This document shows, piece by piece, positions 17,475-24,838 of a DNA stretch of 64,000 nucleotides. The number at the start of each line of letters is the position of its first letter. Within the stretch, counting starts at the first letter, position 1. The position numbers were made by a program, and so were the translations under genes. Source of the stretch: an uncultured Desulfatiglans sp. (GTDB lineage Bacteria > Desulfobacterota > DSM-4660 > Desulfatiglandales > Desulfatiglandaceae); the NCBI GenBank assembly GCA_900498135.1, contig LR026961.1, positions 3,124,602 through 3,188,601 of the forward strand, in the 5' to 3' direction. The notes under the pieces are model-generated. The model saw nothing but the letters and a program-made list of their open reading frames with translations. It was not told the DNA's origin and searched no databases.

Positions 17475-18803
17475 ATGATTTGTCAGACGGAAGAAGATGT
17501 CAAAAGGATCGTCAAAGAGAAAAACATCAGCTTTATCCAATTCTGGTTCACGGATGTCCTGGGGGTCCTCAAGAGTTTCGCCGTCACCCCTTCGGAGTTG
17601 GAGGAAGGTCTGAGCGAGGGCATGGGGTTCGACGGGTCGTCTATCGAGGGGTTCGCCCGCATCCAGGAAAGCGACATGATCGCGAAGCCGGATGTGACCA
17701 CGTTCCAGCTGGTGCCCTGGCGCAGCGGCGACCGCCCGGTGGCCCGCATGTTCTGTGACGTGCTGAACCCGGACGGGACCCCTTACGAGGGCGACCCGCG
17801 CTATGTCCTGAAACGCCTTCTCAAGAAGGTGGCCGAAAAGGGGTATACCTTTTATGTGGGCCCCGAACTCGAGTATTTCTACTTCCGGAGCAACTGCGGC
17901 ACGGAATGTCTGGATACAGGGGGGTATTTCGATTCACGTCCGATCGATATGGGGAGCGACCTCCGGCGCGAGACGATCTTCGCGCTGCAGGACATGGGGA
18001 TCCAGGTCGAGTACAGCCACCACGAGGTGGCGCCGAGCCAGCACGAGATCGATCTGCGCTACGATGAAGGGCTGCGCATGGCGGACAAGACCATGACCTA
18101 TCGCCTCGTCGTCAAGGAGGTTGCGAGGAAGAACGGGTTCTACGCGACCTTCATGCCCAAGCCCATCTTCGGGCAGAACGGGAGCGGCATGCATGTTCAT
18201 CAGTCCCTTTTCAAGGGTGAGCGGAATGCCTTTTACGATCCGGGCGACCGCTACAACCTCTCGGATGTGGCCAGGCACTACATCGCCGGGATCATGCGCC
18301 ACGCCCCGGAGATCACGGTTGTCACCAACCAGTGGGTCAACTCCTACAAACGGCTGGTCCCGGGCTACGAAGCGCCGGTCTACGTCGCCTGGGCGCGTCG
18401 GAACCGCTCGGCCATGATCCGGGTCCCCATGTACAAGCCAGGCAAAGAGGCGGCCACCCGCATCGAGTTCCGGTCTCCGGACCCGTCGTGCAATCCCTAC
18501 CTGGCCTTCGCGGTCATGCTGGGCGCGGGGCTCGAGGGGATCGAGAACAAGTACGAGATGCCCGACCCGATCGAAGAGGACATCTTCGAGATGAACCCGG
18601 CGGAGCGCAAGGCCCACGGGATCACCGATCTGCCTGGAAACCTTTACGCCGCGACGCTCGAGGCGGAAAAGAGCCCCCTCGTCAAGAAGGTCCTTGGGGA
18701 GCACGTTTTCAATAAGTTCATCGAGAACAAGAAGATCGAGTGGGATATGTATCGGACGCACGTGAGCGCCTTCGAATTGGAGCGCTATCTCGCCAAGCTG
18801 TAG
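17475..18803 (+). CDS. glnA: Glutamine synthetase, type I
   Basis: 442 residues, the size of GSI-alpha enzymes (shorter than the roughly 470 of adenylylated GSI-beta). N-terminal beta-grasp domain with SFIQFWFTDVLGVLKSF and MGFDGSSIEGF, then the catalytic barrel with VGPELEYFYF, EVAPSQHEIDLRY, NGSGMHVHQSLF, and FRSPDPSCNPYLAFAVMLGAG. Ligates glutamate and ammonia using ATP in the cytoplasm. The adenylylation-loop tyrosine motif NLYxLP is not seen in the C-terminal region (GNLYAATLEAEK instead), so control by GlnE is doubtful. AGGAGG lies 8 nt before the ATG. Transcribed from the sigma-54 promoter at 17368. Confidence 0.97.
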   Translation: MICQTEEDVKRIVKEKNISFIQFWFTDVLGVLKSFAVTPSELEEGLSEGMGFDGSSIEGFARIQESDMIAKPDVTTFQLVPWRSGDRPVARMFCDVLNPDGTPYEGDPRYVLKRLLKKVAEKGYTFYVGPELEYFYFRSNCGTECLDTGGYFDSRPIDMGSDLRRETIFALQDMGIQVEYSHHEVAPSQHEIDLRYDEGLRMADKTMTYRLVVKEVARKNGFYATFMPKPIFGQNGSGMHVHQSLFKGERNAFYDPGDRYNLSDVARHYIAGIMRHAPEITVVTNQWVNSYKRLVPGYEAPVYVAWARRNRSAMIRVPMYKPGKEAATRIEFRSPDPSCNPYLAFAVMLGAGLEGIENKYEMPDPIEEDIFEMNPAERKAHGITDLPGNLYAATLEAEKSPLVKKVLGEHVFNKFIENKKIEWDMYRTHVSAFELERYLAKL

Positions 18804-18856
18804 CCCACCAGCCCGAAGCCTGCCCTTTACCCCCTGGGCCGCGGGTCCTCACCCTG

Positions 18857-18898
18857 AAAAAGGCCTCCCCGGTCGAAACGGCCGGGGAGGCCTTTTTT
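18857..18898 (+). terminator. Intrinsic terminator of glnA
   Basis: AAAAAGGCCTCCCCGGTCG pairs with CGGCCGGGGAGGCCTTTTT around an AAA loop, with one G-T pair, and runs into TTTTTT. A textbook strong terminator 54 bp after the stop codon; partly bidirectional because of the A-tract. Confidence 0.92.
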
Positions 18899-19085
18899 CG
18901 GGATCCCCGCAGGCTTTCCGCCGCATAGGTCGTTCCTGGGCGGGGCGGTTCGGTTTCATGTCTCGGGGGGTGTTGGCGCCCCTGCAAAGGGGCGGCTGCC
19001 GGAGCGGCCGAGCCGTTTGCGCGGCTCTGCGCGATGTCCTGGAGCTATCCGTGTGTAGTGCTGTCCGGGAAAAACGGGCGGGTTT

Positions 19086-20540
19086 TCAGGGCGCGAATTT
19101 CTCCTCCAGGAGGCCTTTGACCTTTCGGGCATCCGCTTTTCCGCGGGTCTTGCGCATGACCTGTCCGATGAGGAAATCCATGGGCTTGCGGTTGCCGCGC
19201 AGGATCTGATCCACGATGTCCGGGTTCTCCTTCAGGACCTCGTTCAAAATGTCCGAGAGGGCGTCTTCGTCCTGGATCGGCTGGAGGTTCCGGGCGGCGA
19301 TGATCTCGCCGGGTCTTCGGGAGGTGGCGAACATCTCCTCGAGGACCGTGCGGCCGATCGCGTCCGTGATCGTACCCTCCGCGATCAGGTCGATGAGCTC
19401 GGCAAAGGCCGCGTCCGGCACCGGGCAGGCCTCGATGGGCACAGAGGCGTCGTTCAGCAGCCTGAAGAGCTCCTTGATCAGCCAGGCCCCGAGGCGCCTG
19501 GCGTCCGCGCAGCGAGCGGCGGAGCGCTCGAAGTAGTCGCAGACGGCACGCTCCCGGGTGAGGATCAGCGCATCCTTGCGGGCGATCCCGTATTCCGCGA
19601 TCACCCGTTCGATCTTCCGGTCGGGGAGCTCCGGCAAGGCACGGCGGACACCTTCGAGGAACGCGTCATCGATCTCCACCTCGACGAGGTCCGGGTCCGG
19701 GAAGTAGCGGTAGTCCGGCGCGTCTTCCTTGCTGCGCATGGGGAGGGTGATCCCTTTCTGCTCGTCGAAGAGACGGGTCTCCTGGTCGACCGCGCCGCCC
19801 GAACGCAGGATCTCAGCCTGCCGCCGGATCTCGTACTGGAGGGCGTCGGCGATGAAGCGGAAGGAGGACATGTTCTTGACCTCCGTGCGGTTGCCGAAGT
19901 GCGGCTGGCCTTTCCTCCGCAGGGAGACGTTCACGTCGCAGCGCAGCTGGCCCTTTTCCATGCTGCAGTCGCTGATGCCGATATAGCGCAGGACCTGGCG
20001 CAGCTTCTCGAGGTACTGCCGCGCCTCCGGGATCGAGCGCAGGGGGTTGCGCTCGTGGTCCCCGACGATCTCGAGGAGTGGCACGCTCGAGCGGTTGTAG
20101 TCCACGAGGCTGAAATCCGCCGCCTCGAACGAATCCGACGAATGGACCAGCTTTCCGGCGTCCTCTTCGAGGTGGATGCGTTTGATTCCCACGGGGTAAG
20201 GTTCGCCGTCGTCCCCGATGATCTCGAGGGTCCCGTCTTCACAGAAGGGCCTTTCGTATTGGGAGATCTGGTAGCCTTTGGGCAGGTCCGGGTAGAAGTA
20301 GTTCTTGCGGGCGAAGCGCGAGCGCCGGTTGATGGCGCACCCCAGGGCGACGCCGGCCCGGATTGCGAATTCCACGGCCCGCCGGTTCAGGACCGGGAGC
20401 GCACCTGGTTGGCCGGTGCAGACCGGGCAGCTGCAGTGGTTCGGGGCGGCGTCGTACCGGACCGGGCAGTCGCAGAAGAGCTTCGTCTCGGTCTTCAGTT
20501 CGACGTGCGTTTCAAAACAGATGATGGTCTCGAATTCCAT
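19086..20540 (-). CDS. gatB: Aspartyl/glutamyl-tRNA amidotransferase subunit B
   Basis: 484 residues. The cradle domain shows FETHVELKTETKLFCDC and CSCPVCTGQPGALPVLN (zinc-ligand cysteines), KNYFYPDLPKGYQISQY, RIHLEEDAGK, DVNVSLR and DAPDYRYFPDPDL, all classic GatB signatures; the C-terminal YqeY-like tail ends in GLLEEKF. It kinases Glu/Asp-tRNA and receives ammonia from GatA to make Asn-tRNA or Gln-tRNA. Its ATG overlaps nothing and sits 2 nt after the gatA stop, so it is translationally coupled and last in the operon. The frame stays open further 5', but sequence there is the gatA shadow. Confidence 0.96.
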   Translation of the reverse strand: MEFETIICFETHVELKTETKLFCDCPVRYDAAPNHCSCPVCTGQPGALPVLNRRAVEFAIRAGVALGCAINRRSRFARKNYFYPDLPKGYQISQYERPFCEDGTLEIIGDDGEPYPVGIKRIHLEEDAGKLVHSSDSFEAADFSLVDYNRSSVPLLEIVGDHERNPLRSIPEARQYLEKLRQVLRYIGISDCSMEKGQLRCDVNVSLRRKGQPHFGNRTEVKNMSSFRFIADALQYEIRRQAEILRSGGAVDQETRLFDEQKGITLPMRSKEDAPDYRYFPDPDLVEVEIDDAFLEGVRRALPELPDRKIERVIAEYGIARKDALILTRERAVCDYFERSAARCADARRLGAWLIKELFRLLNDASVPIEACPVPDAAFAELIDLIAEGTITDAIGRTVLEEMFATSRRPGEIIAARNLQPIQDEDALSDILNEVLKENPDIVDQILRGNRKPMDFLIGQVMRKTRGKADARKVKGLLEEKFAP

Positions 20541-20542
20541 GA

Positions 20543-21982
20543 TCAGATCCGTCCCAAGAGCGTTTCGCAGGCATGCCCGAGGCGGAGGATGGTCGCCTCG
20601 TCGAAGGCCCTGCCGATGATCTGCAGCCCGACGGGGAGCCCGTCCACCCTTCCGCAGGGGATGCTCATCCCCGGCAGGCCCGAGAGATTGAGCGACACCG
20701 TGTAGATGTCCACCAGGTACATCTGGAGCGGGTCGTCGAGCTTTTCCCCCAGTTTGAAGGGCAGGCAAGGGGAGACCGGTGCCAGCATGCAGTCGACCCC
20801 TTCGAAGGCCGCGTCGAAATCCTGCTTGATAAGGGTGCGCGCCTCCTGCGCCTTACGGTAATAGGCATCGTAGTAGCCGGCCGAAAGGACATAGGTGCCG
20901 AGCATGATCCGCCGCTTGACCTCGCTCCCGAACCCCTGGCTGCGGGTGGCCGCGTACATCCCGAGAAGGTCCGTTTCCTCCTCGGAGCGGAAGCCGTACT
21001 TGACCCCGTCGTAGCGGGCGAGGTTGCTGCTCGCCTCCGCCGTGGCGATGAGGTAATAGGCGCTGATGGCGTAGCGGGCGTGGGGGAGGCTGACCTCCAC
21101 GATGCGGGCGCCGTTTCGCTCGAGCAGGGAGGCGGCCCCGAGGACGCACTCCCGGATACGTGGATCGAGCCCCTCGACGAAGTATTCGCGCGGGAGACCG
21201 ATGCGCAGTCCGTCTACACCCGTTCCCAGCCCTGCCGTGAAATCGGGTACGGGGAGGGCGGCGCTCGTGGTGTCCAGGGGGTCGTGCCCGGCGATCGCAT
21301 TCAAGACGAAGGCCGTGTCTTCGACGGTCCGTGCGAGCGCCCCCACCTGATCGAGGGACGAGGCATAGGCGATGAGGCCGAAGCGGGAGACGCGGCCGTA
21401 GGTGGGTTTGATTCCGACGCAGCCGCAGAAGGCCGCGGGCAGGCGGATGGAGCCCCCCGTGTCGGTGCCGAGGGCGATGACAGCCTCGCCGGCGGCCACT
21501 GCCGCCGCCGATCCGCCGCTCGACCCGCCGGCTACGAGACCCGTGTCGACCGGGTTGCGCGTCGGTCCGAAGACGCTGTTTTCGGTCGACGACCCCATCC
21601 CGAACTCGTCCAGGTTGGTCTTGCCGATGAGGACGGCGCCTTCGTCCATGACCCTGCGGAAGGCGGTCGCGTCATAGGTGGCCTTGAAGGCGTGCAGGAT
21701 CCTGGAGGCGCAGGTGGTGCGGATGCCGCGGGTGCAGAGGATGTCCTTGACCGCCAGCGGGATGCCGTTCAACGCCGGGATCCGCCCCCCGCCCCGGAAG
21801 CGCTCGTCCGCCTCCTGCGCCTGCCGGAGCGCGCCTTCACGGTCGACGGTGATATAGGCGTTGATCTCCGCTTCCCGCTCGTCGATTCTCTGAAGCACGG
21901 AGCGGGTGATCTCGACGGAGGTCGTTTCGCCCGCCCTCAACATTCGGGCCAGTTCGCCCGCGCTGTGATCGCATAGTTCCAT
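20543..21982 (-). CDS. gatA: Aspartyl/glutamyl-tRNA amidotransferase subunit A
   Basis: 479 residues of the amidase-signature family. The catalytic Lys lies in GIPLAVKDILCTRG, the Gly/Ser-rich box in VAGGSSGGSAAAVAAG and the nucleophile region in ALGTDTGGSIRLPAAFCG. It hydrolyses glutamine to release ammonia for GatB. Only 3 nt separate the stop of the fused aspS-gatC gene from this ATG. The operon order is aspS::gatC, gatA, gatB. Confidence 0.96.
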   Translation of the reverse strand: MELCDHSAGELARMLRAGETTSVEITRSVLQRIDEREAEINAYITVDREGALRQAQEADERFRGGGRIPALNGIPLAVKDILCTRGIRTTCASRILHAFKATYDATAFRRVMDEGAVLIGKTNLDEFGMGSSTENSVFGPTRNPVDTGLVAGGSSGGSAAAVAAGEAVIALGTDTGGSIRLPAAFCGCVGIKPTYGRVSRFGLIAYASSLDQVGALARTVEDTAFVLNAIAGHDPLDTTSAALPVPDFTAGLGTGVDGLRIGLPREYFVEGLDPRIRECVLGAASLLERNGARIVEVSLPHARYAISAYYLIATAEASSNLARYDGVKYGFRSEEETDLLGMYAATRSQGFGSEVKRRIMLGTYVLSAGYYDAYYRKAQEARTLIKQDFDAAFEGVDCMLAPVSPCLPFKLGEKLDDPLQMYLVDIYTVSLNLSGLPGMSIPCGRVDGLPVGLQIIGRAFDEATILRLGHACETLLGRI

Positions 21983-21985
21983 CGG

Positions 21986-24139
21986 TCAGCCTTCCAGGAT
22001 CTTCGGGACCTTGAAGTAGTCCGCCTCGCGCATGGGCGCGTTTTGGAGGAGAGGTTCGATCTCCTTGCCTTCCCGCGGGACGTCTTCCCTCCAGACGTTC
22101 TTGAGATCGAGGACGTGGCTCATCGGCTCGACGTCCCGAGTGTCGAGCTCCTGAAGGGTCTCGAAGTGCTCGAGGACCGCGTTCAGGTCTTTCTGGAAGG
22201 CCCGGACCTCCGTGTCGTCGATCTTGAGGCGTGCCAGACGGGCCACGTGCCGGACCTCCGCCGTGCTGATCCGCTCGCTGCGGACGGCCGCCTTCGACGA
22301 CTGGGCGGCGGCGGAATCCTTGGCGCCGCCGCCTGAGCCTGTGAGGCCGATGCCGAGCTCTTCCAGCTGCAGGGGATCGACGCCGGCCGGTGCGCGTGTC
22401 AACGGGCAGAAGGCGCTGCGGTTCTTGGGAAAGGCGATGATCTCCCGGATGTTAGGTTCCTTGAGGATCATGGCGATCACTCGGTCGAGGCCGAGCGCGA
22501 GCCCCGCGTGGGGCGGTGCGCCGAACTCGAGCGCGTTCAGGAAAAACCCGAACTTCCCTTCCGCCTCTTCGGGGCTCAGCTCGAGGGCCTCGAAGATCTT
22601 GCGCTGCACCGCCATGTCGTGGATGCGGATGCTGCCGCCCCCCAGTTCTTCGCCGTTCATGACAAGGTCATAGGCCCGCGAGTTGAGCCGCAGGCAGCCC
22701 TCGACGTCGCGGGGGTCGAAATCGGTCCGGTCAGGCATGGTGAACGGGTGGTGCTGGGAGCTGAGCCTCCCCTCCTTCCATTCGAAGAGCGGGAAGTCTG
22801 TCACCCACAAGGGCCGGAAGCGGTCCTGGGGGATCCGGTCGAGCCGCTGGGCGACGTGAAGCCTCAGCGCGGCGAGGACCTTGTGCGCCAAGTCCCGGTC
22901 TGTGTCGGCGATGAGCATCAGGACGTCGCCCTCGGCGGCCTGGAAGCGTGCGACCAGCCCGGCCTGCTCCTCCGGGCTGAAGAACTGGACGATGTTCGAT
23001 TCGAGACGGCCGCCGGCGACCTTCATCCAGGTCATTCCCTTGCCCCCGAAGGCGGGGACGAGCTTCAGGGCGTATTCGTTCTGCAGGATGTTCTTGCTCA
23101 GGAGATCGGCGGCGCCCTTTACGCAGAAGCCCTTGATGAGGCCCCCTTCATCCCGGATGCGCCGGAATATGGCGTAGCCCGTCTCTTCGAAGAGATCGGT
23201 CAGGTCTTCGAAGGCCATGTCGAAGCGGAGGTCCGGCCGGTCGCTCCCGTAGCGCGACATGGCCTCCGCGTAGGTCATGCGGGGGAAGGGCCTCGGGAGG
23301 TCGATCGCGCCGACGGCGAAGATCCGACAGGTCAGCTCCTCGAGCATCTCGTAGATGAACTCCTCGTCGATGAAGGAGGCCTCGAGGTCGAGCTGGGTGA
23401 ATTCCGGTTGACGGTTCGGGCGAAGGTCCTCGTCCCGGAAGCAGCGCGCGATCTGAAAGTACCGGTCCATCCCGCCGACCATCAGGAGCTGCTTGAAGAG
23501 CTGCGGAGACTGGGGGAGGGCGTAGAACTTCCCCTGGTGGGTGCGGCTCGGGACCAGAAAATCCCGGGCGCCCTCCGGTGTACTGCGGGTGAGGAAGGGG
23601 GTCTCGATCTCGACGAAGCCGCGCTCGTCCAGGAAATCCCGGATGCAACGGATGATTCGATAACGCTGAATGAATCGGGCCTGGACCGTGGGACGGCGCA
23701 AGTCGAGGTAGCGGTACTGCAGCCGCAGCTCTTCGTCGACGCTTTCAGGGGACGACTTGAGCTCTTCCCCGAAGACCATGGCCTTTTCGGAGATCTGAAA
23801 GGGCAGCGTTCTGGACCGCGCAAAGAGCCTGAGCCGCGAGGCATACACCTCGACCCGGCCGGTCGCAAGGTTTGGATTCTCGGTGCCGGGCTCACGGAGA
23901 TGCACCACGCCTTCGATCTCGACGACGTACTCCTCTTTGAGGCGTGTGGCCTCGAGGTAGAGATCCGCCCCGGTCTGTGGGTTGAAAACGACCTGTACGA
24001 TCCCGCGGATGTCTCTCAGATGGATGAAGAGAAGGTTCCCGTGGTCGCGGACGGCGTCCACCCAGCCCATGAGGACGACGGCGGCGCCGGCCTGCTCCCC
24101 GCTGACCTCACCGCAGTAGGTTCTGTTTTTCCATTGCAT
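21986..24139 (-). CDS. aspS-gatC: Fusion of aspartyl-tRNA synthetase and amidotransferase subunit GatC
   Basis: 717 residues in a single uninterrupted frame. Residues 1 to about 585 are a bacterial-type AspRS: OB-fold (YCGEVSGEQAGAAVVLMGW, VRDHGNLLFIHLRD), motif 2 (FRDEDLRPNRQPEFTQLD), a GAD insertion, and motif 3 (GLALGLDRVIAMI). A linker rich in Gly, Ser and Ala (about 586-622) joins a complete GatC (about 623-717: EVRHVARLARLKIDD, LNAVLEHFETLQELDT, VEPMSHVLDLKNVWREDVP, YFKVPKILEG). The neighbours gatA and gatB complete the amidotransferase. The covalent link implies a built-in transamidosome in which misacylated Asp-tRNA(Asn) is passed directly to GatCAB. Start at ATG 24139 with weak ribosome site; the frame extends 28 codons upstream over the promoter. 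Confidence 0.93.
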   Translation of the reverse strand: MQWKNRTYCGEVSGEQAGAAVVLMGWVDAVRDHGNLLFIHLRDIRGIVQVVFNPQTGADLYLEATRLKEEYVVEIEGVVHLREPGTENPNLATGRVEVYASRLRLFARSRTLPFQISEKAMVFGEELKSSPESVDEELRLQYRYLDLRRPTVQARFIQRYRIIRCIRDFLDERGFVEIETPFLTRSTPEGARDFLVPSRTHQGKFYALPQSPQLFKQLLMVGGMDRYFQIARCFRDEDLRPNRQPEFTQLDLEASFIDEEFIYEMLEELTCRIFAVGAIDLPRPFPRMTYAEAMSRYGSDRPDLRFDMAFEDLTDLFEETGYAIFRRIRDEGGLIKGFCVKGAADLLSKNILQNEYALKLVPAFGGKGMTWMKVAGGRLESNIVQFFSPEEQAGLVARFQAAEGDVLMLIADTDRDLAHKVLAALRLHVAQRLDRIPQDRFRPLWVTDFPLFEWKEGRLSSQHHPFTMPDRTDFDPRDVEGCLRLNSRAYDLVMNGEELGGGSIRIHDMAVQRKIFEALELSPEEAEGKFGFFLNALEFGAPPHAGLALGLDRVIAMILKEPNIREIIAFPKNRSAFCPLTRAPAGVDPLQLEELGIGLTGSGGGAKDSAAAQSSKAAVRSERISTAEVRHVARLARLKIDDTEVRAFQKDLNAVLEHFETLQELDTRDVEPMSHVLDLKNVWREDVPREGKEIEPLLQNAPMREADYFKVPKILEG

Positions 24140-24210
24140 CGAACGCACCCATCGTTTTTCCGTTTTCCCGGATTCCTGCCCAATCCGTTCTGGACGGATC
24201 GAAATTTCAT

Positions 24211-24239
24211 AGTATATTATCACAGACTCTGCCGATCAA
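24211..24239 (-). promoter_or_regulatory. Sigma-70 promoter of the aspS-gatC operon
   Basis: On the minus strand TTGATC (24239-24234) and TATACT (24216-24211) are exactly 17 bp apart, giving a start about 65 nt before the aspS ATG. It is divergent from the gltB control region. Confidence 0.65.
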
Positions 24240-24285
24240 GCTTTTCATTCGGGAAGCCCTGCTTTCGAAGCGCCGGTGTTATGGG

Positions 24286-24326
24286 ACATTTTTGTAGAGG
24301 ACGATGGAAACGTGATACAAAAATGT
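24286..24326 (+). promoter_or_regulatory. Paired upstream activator sites of gltBD
   Basis: ACATTTTTGT at 24286-24295 and its inverse ACAAAAATGT at 24317-24326 have centres 31 bp apart. The distal centre is 127 bp from the GC of the sigma-54 -12 box, matching the glnA geometry within 1 bp. Likely bound by the same enhancer-binding protein. Confidence 0.6.
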
Positions 24327-24403
24327 TTTCTTTTTGGCAAGTGTTTTAAGTGAGCTTGCTTTAAGCGGTTATTATAATGCGAGAATCATTTCCTGCGACG
24401 GAC

Positions 24404-24419
24404 TGGCACTATTGTTGCT
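24404..24419 (+). promoter_or_regulatory. Sigma-54 promoter of gltBD
   Basis: TGGCACTATTGTTGCT is a full match to TGGCAC-N5-TTGCW, with GG and GC 10 bp apart. Transcription should start near 24430 and read through repeat copy B before reaching the gltB start at 24839, giving a leader of about 410 nt. Confidence 0.8.
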
Positions 24420-24450
24420 AGCCTTGTATGCCGGAATCAAACTGAATTTG

Positions 24451-24675
24451 GTTTCCCATCCGGAAATGGTCTTTTTTGGCCAATCTCGGCGTCAATCCGC
24501 ACGTTTGCTTGTGCGGCGACCTGGAGGCCGCCTCCGCGCAAACGGTTGATTTCCTTGATATTGGCCAAACCGGGACCCGCCGCGAAGCGGTGGGACTGAG
24601 CACGCGTAGCGTGTAAAGAAAAATCCTCCTTTCCGGATTGGAAACCGGGTTTTGCCGGGAAATCATTTCCGGATG
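24451..24675 (-). repeat. Dispersed inverted-repeat element, copy B (complete), in the gltB leader
   Basis: Opposite in orientation to the other copies. Ends: GTTTCCCATCCGGAAATGG from 24451 and the inverse of GTTTCCAATCCGGAAAGG at 24630-24645, plus an extra head CCGGGAAATCATTTCCGG at 24656-24673. Outer arms TTTGGCCAAT (24475-24484) / ATTGGCCAAA (24560-24569) are perfect; CGTTTGC/GCAAACG pair at 24502-24508 and 24538-24544; hairpin 3 at 24515-24532; hairpin 2 at 24576-24594 (CCCGCCGC-GAA-GCGGTGGG); hairpin 1 at 24601-24613 (CACGC-GTA-GCGTG). It occupies most of the gap between promoter and gltB. Confidence 0.88.
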
Positions 24676-24838
24676 GGATCGAATTGGAATCCCGGTGAGA
24701 CGCTTCACCGCCGGCATCGAGGGCGGGGAGCCCCCTGCGCGGTGCGGCACCGGGCAGGGATATGGCATCATCGTGGCCCGTGCCGGTTTCGAAGAAGACC
24801 GGAGGGGCCTCCCAGCGAAGACGAGAGGATCATAAAAG

